A model generated the notes under the pieces. That model saw nothing but the letters and a program-made list of their open reading frames with translations. It was not told the origin of the DNA and searched no databases. From the NCBI RefSeq assembly GCF_011751765.2, contig NZ_CP061169.1, forward strand, positions 186,001 to 250,000: DNA of 64,000 nucleotides, in the 5' to 3' direction. Of this stretch, positions 53,253-61,493 are shown in pieces. Position 1 is the stretch's first letter. Each line of letters begins with the position of its first letter. A program made the position numbers and the translations under genes. The stretch is from Paramicrobacterium chengjingii. GTDB taxonomy: Bacteria; Actinomycetota; Actinomycetes; Actinomycetales; Microbacteriaceae.

Positions 53253-54146
53253 TCATTCCTCTGACGTAAGATCGGCCGGCCCACCCTCGACCACGTGGCC
53301 GGGGCGACGTCCGCCTTCTTCGTACCACCACTGGGCGGTCTGCGCCAGCGCATTGAAGGTGTAGATGTGTAGCCCGACAAGGCCGTAGCTGGGATCGGCG
53401 AACGCTGGCGCGAGGTCGTCCAGCAGTCGACCCGGAGTCCATGATCCGGAGACATGCTGAATCATGCCCCGGTGCTTGCGCAGCACCCGCAGCGAGTCTC
53501 CGACACCTACCCGTGCCCCGACGCGTAGCAGACGTGCCGTGCCAACTGGTCCGGCGATACCGATCCGCACGGGAAGGTTGATGCCGCGATGTCGCAGCTG
53601 ATCCACCCACTCACGCACGACCCGGGCGTCGAATGACATCTGACTGACGATGTATGACGCGTAATCCTGTTTGTCTCGCAACGCCCGCACGATGGCGTCA
53701 TCGCTGATCAGCGGGTGTGTCTCCGGGTAGCCCGCGATTCCCACGGTGAGCTCGTGCCCGATGCTCTGCATCGCCCGGAGCAATTGCAGCGCACTTCTGA
53801 ACTCCCCGACAGGTTCCCGCAGGTCACCGCCGACCACGAACACCTCACGTACTCCGGCAGCATCGAGATCGTGCACGATACCTCTCAGCTCGGCTTGATC
53901 GGAGATGTACCGTGCGGCAAGGTGCGGCACAGTATGGATGCCGCGAGTCGCGAGCCGTGTAGCGAGTTCAACGGTCGGCGCGAGCCCGCGGCGCGGGGAG
54001 GCGGTCACCGTAACCGTCGAATCGGCGGGAAGGTACCGGTCAATCTCGTCCTCGATCCCGGGTAAGGGGATCACCTCGAACCGCGGCTCGCGCAGCGGCT
54101 GGAAGTCCTTACGTTTCAGTGGATCGCGGGGACGAGATGCGGTCAT
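53253..54146 (-). CDS. MetF-like methylenetetrahydrofolate reductase
   Basis: The 297-residue TIM-barrel flavoprotein fits the MetF superfamily: FEVIPLPG (conserved Glu), TVTASPRRGLAPTVELATRL, VVGGD, IGIAGYPE. It would oxidise 5-methyl-THF to 5,10-methylene-THF here. It is a diverged member (HTVPHLAAR in place of the usual cobalamin-branch motif). The ATG is 1 base after the upstream stop. Confidence 0.85.
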   Translation of the reverse strand: MTASRPRDPLKRKDFQPLREPRFEVIPLPGIEDEIDRYLPADSTVTVTASPRRGLAPTVELATRLATRGIHTVPHLAARYISDQAELRGIVHDLDAAGVREVFVVGGDLREPVGEFRSALQLLRAMQSIGHELTVGIAGYPETHPLISDDAIVRALRDKQDYASYIVSQMSFDARVVREWVDQLRHRGINLPVRIGIAGPVGTARLLRVGARVGVGDSLRVLRKHRGMIQHVSGSWTPGRLLDDLAPAFADPSYGLVGLHIYTFNALAQTAQWWYEEGGRRPGHVVEGGPADLTSEE

Positions 54147-54147
54147 G

Positions 54148-55377
54148 TCACATCGGTCCGTGCGGGGGCGCCCCGGTCGACGTGCCTGTTCCGGCGAGGG
54201 CGTAAACATTCTGCTTCGGACGATCCTTTGTCGGGTCGATGAACGGCTTGGGCACGACGACGGCATCAGCCACCTCGCTCCCGGTGTCGACCTGGACGTG
54301 CACACCGAGCTCGGTGAGCTCAACCGGAAGCATCGCGTAACCGATGTTTTTCTCGAGTCGTGGCGAGTAGCACGCCGAGGTGACTTCGCCGACCTGCCGG
54401 CCGTCGTGCCTGACGCTGAACACGTCGATCATCGAGCCATCGTTGAAGCTGCCGAGGGGTGCGCCGCCGATCTCGACGCCGGCCAGCTTGCGCGTGGGAC
54501 CCTCAGCGCGGATGCGAGTCAGTGCCTCCTTGCCGATGAAATCGCCTTCCTTGTCCAAGCTGACCATCCAGTCGTACCCCATGCCGACCTCGAACGGATT
54601 CGTATCGAAGGTGATGTCGGCACCATGGGCGAGAATTCCGCCCTCGATTCGTCGTATGTGACACGGCCCGATGACCTGGAGTCCATGCGGCTGTCCCGCC
54701 TGCCAGATCAGGTCCCATGCTCGTTCTGCGTTGAGGCTCGCGTCGCGAACGTAAATCTCGTACCCGACCTCGGCCGTGTAGCCGGTGCGGGAGACGATCA
54801 CATCGATGCCATCGAGGGTGAACTCGTGCAGGTAGTAGTACCCGATGTCGAGCACGGCGTCGCCGAAGAGCTCTCGCATCACCTCGGCGGAGCGTGGTCC
54901 CTGCACCTGAACCGGAGCCACGTCGGCCTCGTGGATCTGCACGTCGTACCCGGATCGGTAGGCCACGCCGCGGGCCCAGAGCACGATGTCGCTGTCGGCA
55001 AGGGAGAGCCAGAAGTGATTCTCGCCCAACCGCAGAAGCACCGGGTCATTCAGGATGCCGCCGGATTCGTCGGTGAGGAATACATACTTGCATTGGCCCA
55101 CCTTGCACTTAGACAGATCCCTGGTGACGAGCAGATTCGTGAAATCAAAGGCATCCGGGCCGGTGATCTCAACCTGCCGTTCGACACCCACATCCCACAG
55201 GGTGACGCCGTTCAGAAGTGCCCAGTATTCGGTGACCGGATCACCGTAGTGGCGTGGATGGTAGGTGTGATTGTAAACGCTGTACATCGCGACCCCGTGG
55301 CGCCGGGAGGCGTAGAAGAACGGGGATTTCCGAATGCGCGGGTAGAGGAGCATTTGTGGGTTGGTGTTCACAGACAT
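54148..55377 (-). CDS. GcvT-family THF methyltransferase, DmdA-like
   Basis: The 409-residue GcvT-fold enzyme resembles the dimethylsulfoniopropionate demethylase (DmdA) branch rather than glycine-cleavage T protein: MYSVYNHTYHPRHYGD, LWDVGVERQVEITGPDAF, LTDESGGILNDPVLLRL, SRTGYTAEVGYEIYV. Such enzymes move a methyl from a sulfonium, betaine or O-methyl compound to THF. The substrate cannot be set from sequence alone. CGGAGG precedes the ATG. First gene of the operon with metF-like and fhs. Confidence 0.8.
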   Translation of the reverse strand: MSVNTNPQMLLYPRIRKSPFFYASRRHGVAMYSVYNHTYHPRHYGDPVTEYWALLNGVTLWDVGVERQVEITGPDAFDFTNLLVTRDLSKCKVGQCKYVFLTDESGGILNDPVLLRLGENHFWLSLADSDIVLWARGVAYRSGYDVQIHEADVAPVQVQGPRSAEVMRELFGDAVLDIGYYYLHEFTLDGIDVIVSRTGYTAEVGYEIYVRDASLNAERAWDLIWQAGQPHGLQVIGPCHIRRIEGGILAHGADITFDTNPFEVGMGYDWMVSLDKEGDFIGKEALTRIRAEGPTRKLAGVEIGGAPLGSFNDGSMIDVFSVRHDGRQVGEVTSACYSPRLEKNIGYAMLPVELTELGVHVQVDTGSEVADAVVVPKPFIDPTKDRPKQNVYALAGTGTSTGAPPHGPM

Positions 55378-55444
55378 CGTTGCCTCCGAATTAAGCCACG
55401 GCCACTATGTGGTCCCGTACTCCAGTGTCTCCCCATCGCCTCGC

Positions 55445-55471
55445 ATTATGCAATACTTGCGTATAGCGCAA
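55445..55471. promoter_or_regulatory. Divergent promoter and IclR operator
   Basis: TATGCAA-TAC-TTGCGTA (55447-55463) and TTGCG-TATAG-CGCAA (55457-55471) are overlapping dyads. A leftward -10-like CATAAT (55445-55450, complement) lies at their edge, so a bound regulator would cover the methyltransferase promoter. Confidence 0.55.
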
Positions 55472-55508
55472 CAGTTTTCATGGCTGGCATTGAGAGGGGC
55501 CCAGACGC

Positions 55509-56285
55509 ATGCGAGATACGGGTTCGGTGCAGTCGGTCGACCGCGCAGTTCAGATCTTGGAGATGTTGGCGCGCGACGGTGAGGTTGGGGTTGCCGGAGT
55601 CGCGCGCGAGCTCGGTGTGCACAACTCCACAGCGTCCCGGTTGATCAGCGCGCTTTCTGCGCACGAGCTCGTTGAGCGGATGGCTGGGACCCGACGCGTC
55701 CGCCTCGGTGTCGGCGTGCTCAGGCTCGCCGGAGCGACGGCCTTCCGCCTCGACGTCTCCACCCAGGCGCAGCCGGTTTGCGACACCCTCTCCGACGACC
55801 TTGGCGAGACCGTAAACGTCGCGGTGCTCACTGGCGAGGAAGCGATCAATGTCTGCCAGGCACAGGGGTCGAGCGCTGTGGCCACGCAGAATTGGGTGGG
55901 TCAGCGCACCGTGCTGCACGCGACATCCAGCGGGAAGGTTCTTCTCGCGTATCTCGACGATGACGAACGAGAGACCCGACTCACGTTTCCTCTGGACCGA
56001 TTCACGCAACGCACCCTCACGTCGGAGGCTGAATTGCGTGGAGAATTGGAGACGGTACGCAAAAACGGGTGGGCGGGCGCCATCGAAGAGTTGGAAACCG
56101 GCCTGAACGCCGTCGCAGCCCCGATCAGAAGGCACGACGGTTCTGTCATTGCAGCGATCAGCGTAGCCGGTCCAACGTATCGGCTCAGCCCCGAGCGCGT
56201 GCCTGATGTGGCCGTCGCGGTGGTTCGGGCGGGAGACGCCATCTCCCGCCGGATGGGCTACCGGGGAGCTGCCGAAGAGTTCTGA
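55509..56285 (+). CDS. IclR-family transcriptional regulator
   Basis: The 258-residue protein has an N-terminal winged helix (SVDRAVQILEMLARDGEVGVAGVARELGVHNSTASRL, about 5-45) and the IclR ligand-binding domain (LHATSSGKVLLAYL, GLNAVAAPIRRHDGSVIAAISVAGP). It is divergent from the DmdA-like operon and is its likely regulator. The ligand may be the methylated substrate. Confidence 0.93.
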   Translation: MRDTGSVQSVDRAVQILEMLARDGEVGVAGVARELGVHNSTASRLISALSAHELVERMAGTRRVRLGVGVLRLAGATAFRLDVSTQAQPVCDTLSDDLGETVNVAVLTGEEAINVCQAQGSSAVATQNWVGQRTVLHATSSGKVLLAYLDDDERETRLTFPLDRFTQRTLTSEAELRGELETVRKNGWAGAIEELETGLNAVAAPIRRHDGSVIAAISVAGPTYRLSPERVPDVAVAVVRAGDAISRRMGYRGAAEEF

Positions 56286-56330
56286 GCATGATTCCGCGGA
56301 TGTGCTGCGTGGCCCGCTCGTTCTCTCGTC

Positions 56331-56792
56331 TTAGCCGGTCTCACGAGCATTGCTGCGGATGATGCCGTCGATCATCCTTTCGGCTGCGGCTGCCAGACAT
56401 TCGGCTGCAGCGGCGTCGGCGTGAAGCCGTGGATTGCCCCGCTCGGCAAGCGTGGCGGCCAGTTCTCTGACGGCGACAGCCACGTCGGCAATTTCTCGCG
56501 GTATCGCGCTCGGGTCCGCAGGAGCTTCCGGCGTCGCGCTGAGCATCGCGCGGACCCCGCGAGCATCTTCCTCGGCCAGGGTGAGCGCTCGGTCCCTCAA
56601 GACGTCTGCCTTATTGGCGTACTCGCTCGCGACGTCAAGCTGCTGACTGGAGAGTCGGGCGGTCTTTGCCGCCAGAGCCGCGCCCAGTGCGGCGGCGGTG
56701 GCCGCGGCGGACCCAGCGGAGGGGCCCGGTGAGCCGGACGCCATTCGCTCCAGCAGCATCCGGACTGAATCGTCCATTTCCCTCATGCTCAC
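56331..56792 (-). CDS. Cyclodeaminase/methenyl-THF cyclohydrolase (FchA-like)
   Basis: The 153-residue helical protein matches the formiminotransferase-cyclodeaminase C-terminal family: SGSPGPSAGSAAATAAALGAAL and the Ala-rich helices following. Members hydrolyse methenyl-THF or deaminate formimino-THF. Here it would supply 10-formyl-THF to the fhs reaction. GTG start overlaps the upstream dehydrogenase stop (GTGA). Confidence 0.85.
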   Translation of the reverse strand: MSMREMDDSVRMLLERMASGSPGPSAGSAAATAAALGAALAAKTARLSSQQLDVASEYANKADVLRDRALTLAEEDARGVRAMLSATPEAPADPSAIPREIADVAVAVRELAATLAERGNPRLHADAAAAECLAAAAERMIDGIIRSNARETG

Positions 56793-59293
56793 GCTTTCAC
56801 CCGGGTCATCTCGGGATCGAACGGTGCGGTGCGCCCCACGGTCAGCACCGTCACCGGGTACCTCTCGCCGAGGTACTCCACCAGAAGCTCCCGGCCCTCG
56901 ACCGCCTGCTCCGGTGGCAGATACACCAGTAGAAGATACCTGCCAAGCGACGGTGCGGGTCCGGCAGAGGTGACGAAAGAACGGCGACCCTTGGCATCGA
57001 TGATCGGCTCAGCGCTCCGAGTGAGGACGGGCTCGTGCCCGGTCATGAAACGGTCCACGCCGTCAGCGACGGCCAGCGTGCACAGTGTCGCCGCCGGCTC
57101 CTCCTCGCGGGCCGCGAGGTAGGCAGTCTTGCCGATGAAGTCCGCGCTCTTCACCCGTGGCAGCGCCAGGCCGGCCTCCACCGGGTCGTACTCGCCGGTC
57201 AACTCGGCACCCATCAGGCGATGTGCTTTCTCTAGACGCCCGGTTGTCCCGTACACCCCGATCCCGGCCGCAACCACTCCGAGGGTCTCGCCCGCTGCCC
57301 AGAGCAGATCCCAGAGAGGCAATCCATGCTCGGCAGGAGCATGGATCTCCCAACCCAGATCACCGACGTAGGAAATGCGGAGCATTTGGACCGGCAAGCC
57401 CCCCAGATCCATTTCTCGGGCTGTGCCGAAGGGGAAGGCGGCATCGCTGACGTCCTCCTCTGTGACCGCCGCGATAAGATCTCGTGCTCGCGGCCCCCAG
57501 ACCCCGACTGAGCACACTGCCGAGGTCATATCGGCGAGGTGCACCGAGCCGTCGGACGGCAGGTGTGCCCGGAACCACGCGAGGTCTCGGCCGCCATCGG
57601 ACCCGCCTGTGATGACCCGGAAGTCTTCTTCGCCGCGGCGCACGATCGTCAGGTCTGCCCGGAAGCCACCGCCCGGGTCGAGCAGCGGGGTGTAAATGGT
57701 GCGACCGACGGGGCGGTCGAGTTGGGCCATTGCCAGTCGCTGAAGGTAGTCGAGCGCGCCGGGCCCCGTCACATCGAACACGGCGAAGGCGCTCACGTCG
57801 ACCATGGCCACGCGATCCCGCATGGCGAGGTGCTCCGCCTCGATGATCGGCGACCACCACCGTGCGTCCCACTCTGCTCTGCGCTGCGGGATCCGTCCGG
57901 CATACTCCTCGACCAGACCTGAGTTCGATTCGTACCACTGTGGGCGCTCCCATCCTCCGGCCTCGAAGTACACGGCACCGAGGCTGGTGGTGCGGGCATG
58001 GAATGGGCTCGTGCGTATGGGCCGATTGCTCTGCCACTGCTCCCGTGGGTGGGTAATGCCGTAAATCTTCGGGAACCCCTCCGCAGTCCGCGCTTTTACG
58101 TGGGCATCCGTGCGTGCGTACGGATAAAACCGAGAGATGTCTGCAGCGTGCAGGTCGATCTCGGTCGTGCCGTCTGTGAGCCATTGCGCGATCATGCGAC
58201 CGACGCTCGGTGCTTCCTTGATCCAGACGGCTGCCGCCGACCACAGTCCGGCAACTTCGGGGGTCTCCCCGAGGAGTGGCCCGCCGTCGGGGGTGAGCGA
58301 GAGCAGCCCGTTCAGTGCCTTGTGCGGCTTCGGTGTTGACCCACCCAGCAGCCCGGGGAAGAGCTCCTGTGCGTGTCGCAGCTGGGGGGCAAAGTCGTCC
58401 GAGGTGAACGGGAAGCTTGTTGGGCTATCTTGACCGGGTGCCCCGACGGGAGGGATCTCCCCTGGGCTGTGCAGCATTGGACGGTGAGCGTATGAGCCGA
58501 TCTCCAGGCTCGACCCGCGCTGGCGTTCGTACATCAGGCAGTCCATATCCCTGACAAGTGGGAAGCTAACCCATTCACCGCTCCGCTCCAGCTCCGGGAT
58601 CGGTCCGACGTCGATCATCTGGTGCACCGCCGGGCTGAGCGGAATGCGCGCACCGGCGAGCGCGGCAACCTTCGGGCTCCACACACCGCAGGCCACCACG
58701 ACGATCTCGGTTTCGATGCGCCCGCGATTCGTGACAACTCCGTTTACGCGGCCACCGGAAACCTCGAGATCGAGCACCTCAGTCTCGGCGCAGACGGTGA
58801 GCGCTCCACGCTGCTCGGCCTCCTCGCGCACGAGTGCGCCGGCCCGCACCGGATCCACGATCGCACCGGTCGGGGTGTGGAATCCGGAGATTAGCAGGTC
58901 GGTACTGCAGTAGGGCACCAAATCGCCGATCTGATCCGGGGTGAGCAGCTCGGCCTCGATGCCCCAGGAACGAGCCGACGTCATCCGACCGCGCAGCTCC
59001 TGGGCTCGTTCCTCAGAGCGGGCCACCTCGATACCCCCGCAGCGTGTGAGCACGCCAAGGTCGGAGTACTGACGCATGGAGTCCACCGTGAGGTCCGTGA
59101 TCTCCTTGGAGTGATCCACGGGGAACACGAAGTTCGAGGCGTGCCCGGTAGACCCACCAGGGTCTGGCAACGGTCCTTTGTCGATCTGGGTGATGTTTCG
59201 CCATCCCAGATCGGCGAGATGGTGAACCACGAAGTTGCCGACCACTCCCGCTCCGATAACGACGACGTCCGCTCGGCCTGGCAGCTGTGCCAT
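56789..59293 (-). CDS. Dimethylglycine dehydrogenase-like flavoprotein with GcvT domain
   Basis: The 834-residue two-domain enzyme has an N-terminal DAO-type oxidase domain (VVVIGAGVVGNFVVHHL, GGSTGHASNFVFP where the His fits the covalent-FAD position, about 1-400). A C-terminal GcvT-like THF domain follows (about 430-834). DMGDH-type enzymes demethylate N-methyl substrates and pass formaldehyde-level carbon to THF. ATG at 59293 follows AGGAGG. It is divergent from the GntR gene. Confidence 0.88.
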   Translation of the reverse strand: MAQLPGRADVVVIGAGVVGNFVVHHLADLGWRNITQIDKGPLPDPGGSTGHASNFVFPVDHSKEITDLTVDSMRQYSDLGVLTRCGGIEVARSEERAQELRGRMTSARSWGIEAELLTPDQIGDLVPYCSTDLLISGFHTPTGAIVDPVRAGALVREEAEQRGALTVCAETEVLDLEVSGGRVNGVVTNRGRIETEIVVVACGVWSPKVAALAGARIPLSPAVHQMIDVGPIPELERSGEWVSFPLVRDMDCLMYERQRGSSLEIGSYAHRPMLHSPGEIPPVGAPGQDSPTSFPFTSDDFAPQLRHAQELFPGLLGGSTPKPHKALNGLLSLTPDGGPLLGETPEVAGLWSAAAVWIKEAPSVGRMIAQWLTDGTTEIDLHAADISRFYPYARTDAHVKARTAEGFPKIYGITHPREQWQSNRPIRTSPFHARTTSLGAVYFEAGGWERPQWYESNSGLVEEYAGRIPQRRAEWDARWWSPIIEAEHLAMRDRVAMVDVSAFAVFDVTGPGALDYLQRLAMAQLDRPVGRTIYTPLLDPGGGFRADLTIVRRGEEDFRVITGGSDGGRDLAWFRAHLPSDGSVHLADMTSAVCSVGVWGPRARDLIAAVTEEDVSDAAFPFGTAREMDLGGLPVQMLRISYVGDLGWEIHAPAEHGLPLWDLLWAAGETLGVVAAGIGVYGTTGRLEKAHRLMGAELTGEYDPVEAGLALPRVKSADFIGKTAYLAAREEEPAATLCTLAVADGVDRFMTGHEPVLTRSAEPIIDAKGRRSFVTSAGPAPSLGRYLLLVYLPPEQAVEGRELLVEYLGERYPVTVLTVGRTAPFDPEMTRVKA

Positions 59294-59313
59294 GGCGACC
59301 TCCTGACCTCCGC

Positions 59314-59336
59314 CTGATACTCTCAAGATATATCAG
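59314..59336. promoter_or_regulatory. Inverted repeat in the GntR/dehydrogenase divergent region
   Basis: CTGATA (59314-59319) and TATCAG (59331-59336) form perfect arms 11 bases apart in the 59-base gap between the two divergent starts, the expected place of a GntR operator. Confidence 0.45.
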
Positions 59337-59352
59337 TGTGGAGGAATTGGCC

Positions 59353-60126
59353 ATGGTTCGTGCGAGATCGAGGCCAGGGCCCGCCGAGCCAGGGATGGCG
59401 CTCACGGGGCCCTCGGCCAGGGTGGCGACCTCGAGACCACGGGTAGCGAACGTCTCGTTGGCCGACCTGACCGTGATGCCGCCACCAGACGCGCACGCAA
59501 CGTCGCTCTCCGGTGTCGCGTATTACCTCATCCGCGACCTCATCGTCACCCTCCAGCTGAAGCCGGGTACGGCGCTGGAGGAACGAGAGCTGATGGCACA
59601 GCTGGCACTGGGCCGTACCCCTGTGCGAGAAGCGATTCGGCGCCTCGCTAGCGAGGGACTTATTGAGATCTACGCCCGGCGAGGAACGGTCGTCGCCCCG
59701 GTAGACGTGCGCGACCTGGCGCGCGTTTCAGAAGTGCGCGTCCAGCTCGAAGGCTTGGCGGCGCGGCTGGCCGTTGAGCGGGCCGATGTTGCCGACCGGG
59801 ACGCAATAGTCCAGCTGCTCGCCGACCTCGAGACCGGTGCCGAGAGCCAGCGCGAGCTGATCCGGCTCGACCAGCGCGTGCACCATTGCGTTCACCATGC
59901 CACACACAATCGCTACCTCGAAGCAACGTTGGCCGAGTATCTCACCCTGAGCCTGCGGCTCTGGTTTCTCGGCCTGGAGCGGGTGCAGCGGCTCGACGAA
60001 GCCGTCGACGAGCACCGTGGGCTGCTCACTGCCGTTTTGGATCGAGATCCAGACGCGGCGGAGCAGGCAGCACGCGCCCACGTGACTGGCTTCTGGGACG
60101 AGATCCGGCAGGTTCTGGCGACCTGA
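59353..60126 (+). CDS. GntR-family (FadR/FCD) transcriptional regulator
   Basis: The 257-residue protein has an unusual N-terminal Arg/Pro-rich extension (about 1-50). The GntR winged helix (ERELMAQLALGRTPVREAIRRLASEGLI) and an FCD-type helical ligand domain follow (LIRLDQRVHHCVHHATHNRYL, EHRGLLTAVLDRD). GGAGG precedes the ATG at 59353; the earlier in-frame ATG lies in the divergent gene. Confidence 0.9.
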   Translation: MVRARSRPGPAEPGMALTGPSARVATSRPRVANVSLADLTVMPPPDAHATSLSGVAYYLIRDLIVTLQLKPGTALEERELMAQLALGRTPVREAIRRLASEGLIEIYARRGTVVAPVDVRDLARVSEVRVQLEGLAARLAVERADVADRDAIVQLLADLETGAESQRELIRLDQRVHHCVHHATHNRYLEATLAEYLTLSLRLWFLGLERVQRLDEAVDEHRGLLTAVLDRDPDAAEQAARAHVTGFWDEIRQVLAT

Positions 60127-60205
60127 CAGACTTGCGCTCGTCATGCTGCATAGGCGGTGGCGACATGCCAACCCCTCGGTGAGAGGGAGCGGTGAACGCC
60201 CGCGG

Positions 60206-61024
60206 CTACGCGGTCTTCGGCGTCGCCCCCGCGGCATCCGTTCCGCCTGCCGGCTTGTCTGCGCCCATGAGCTTGCGCAGCACGACGCGCTCGCCGAGCG
60301 TCCACGACACCGTGACAAGCAGGTAGAGCGCTGCCGCGAGCGGCACAAAGGTGGCGATGATCGCCGTCATGAACGGCATGAAGCTGAGCACCTTGGTGAT
60401 GTTCGTCATGTCGGGCATCTGCGGCATTCCGGGAGCGGGTTCCGGACGTTGGGCGGGTGCCGGCATCGGCGGCATGAGGATCTTGCGCGACGCCTGCGCG
60501 ACAACCGCAATGATGACGACGATGATGGCGTACATGATGCCCGAGGTCACCGTCACTGAACCAGACTGAATCTGCAGCACAAGGCTGTCTCCGAGCTCGG
60601 TGCCGAAGAATGAGTTGGTCAACAGGTTGTTCGGCTCACCGCCGATTGTGGGCACAAGAAACAGTCCGTACACGGCCATGAGCACGGGCATCTGCGCCAG
60701 CATCGGCAGGCAGCCTGCCAGGGGCGATACCTTCTCTTTCTGGTACAGCTCCATGGTCTTGCGCTGCAGTACTTCTGGTTTCTTCTTGTACTTCTTCTGC
60801 AGCTCTTGAAGCTGCGGCGCAATGCGCTGCCTGTCGATCTGCGCCTTGACCTGCGAGCGGCCCACCGGTATCAGGCAGGCGCGCACGATCACGGTGAGCA
60901 GCATGACGGCGAGTGCGGCACTGGCTCCGCCGGCGATGGGAGCGAGCATGTCGCTCAAGAATGTGAGAACGGTATGGGCAATGTTGATGAGCCACGCAAT
61001 GGGCGCGAATTCGTAGATGTTCAT
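60206..61024 (-). CDS. YidC/Oxa1-family membrane insertase paralogue
   Basis: The 272-residue protein lacks the large periplasmic domain and has the short YidC core: LLTVIVRACLIPVGRSQVKAQ, the KKKPEVLQRKTMELYQKE coiled loop, GCLPMLAQMPVLMAVY. It helps insert membrane proteins. The housekeeping yidC normally lies near dnaA/rpmH, so this is likely a second copy. The DUF6412 gene lies upstream. Confidence 0.9.
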   Translation of the reverse strand: MNIYEFAPIAWLINIAHTVLTFLSDMLAPIAGGASAALAVMLLTVIVRACLIPVGRSQVKAQIDRQRIAPQLQELQKKYKKKPEVLQRKTMELYQKEKVSPLAGCLPMLAQMPVLMAVYGLFLVPTIGGEPNNLLTNSFFGTELGDSLVLQIQSGSVTVTSGIMYAIIVVIIAVVAQASRKILMPPMPAPAQRPEPAPGMPQMPDMTNITKVLSFMPFMTAIIATFVPLAAALYLLVTVSWTLGERVVLRKLMGADKPAGGTDAAGATPKTA

Positions 61025-61131
61025 GTGTCACTTTCGACGAGTCTGGTAGAAGTCGTGTGACCATCGACGGATGCTGTCGGGCAGCCAGAGCTGGCGCGAG
61101 AATGCGCGCGGTGGCGGGGCAGCGACGTGTG

Positions 61132-61425
61132 TCAGGCGACGGTCGCGGTGACTAGGCCCGGAGCTCGGGGCCGCGGTTTTCCTGCGGCATCCGGAGCGCT
61201 CTGCGAGAGCATGCGCGACGTGTCGCGTGGAGGCAAGATGCGGCTCGTGCGCGGCGTCCCCGCTGTGACCGCGGGAGTGAAGCTCGTGCGGGTTGTGACC
61301 ACGACGGCTGTGCCCGCGAGCCCGATGGCGGCGACGAGAGCAAGCTCCCACAGCGTGTGGTCCGTTGCCGACAGCTCGAATGCCGCGGCGAAGAACCGCG
61401 CGATGAATTCGATGTACTGCAGCAC
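61132..61425 (-). CDS. DUF6412 small membrane protein
   Basis: A 97-residue protein with an N-terminal hydrophobic segment and a second one (LWELALVAAIGLAGTAVVV), then a Thr/Arg/Pro-rich tail. This is the DUF6412 pattern found beside short yidC genes. GTG at 61425 follows GAGAGG. Function unknown. Confidence 0.65.
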   Translation of the reverse strand: MLQYIEFIARFFAAAFELSATDHTLWELALVAAIGLAGTAVVVTTRTSFTPAVTAGTPRTSRILPPRDTSRMLSQSAPDAAGKPRPRAPGLVTATVA

Positions 61426-61493
61426 TGTGACCTCTCGCTGATGAACTCGGTCAGAGTACCACTCGCGTGTGGGCGTCGTCTGGCAAGCGTGAG

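Noticed and set aside
53905-55644. Long plus-strand frame (579 codons) opposite the DmdA-like gene
   Set aside because: No recognisable domain, and the antisense strand codes a conserved enzyme with a good start site.
60173-60187. CCCTC-GGTGA-GAGGG stem after the GntR gene
   Set aside because: A 5-bp stem without a T-run is too weak to call a terminator.
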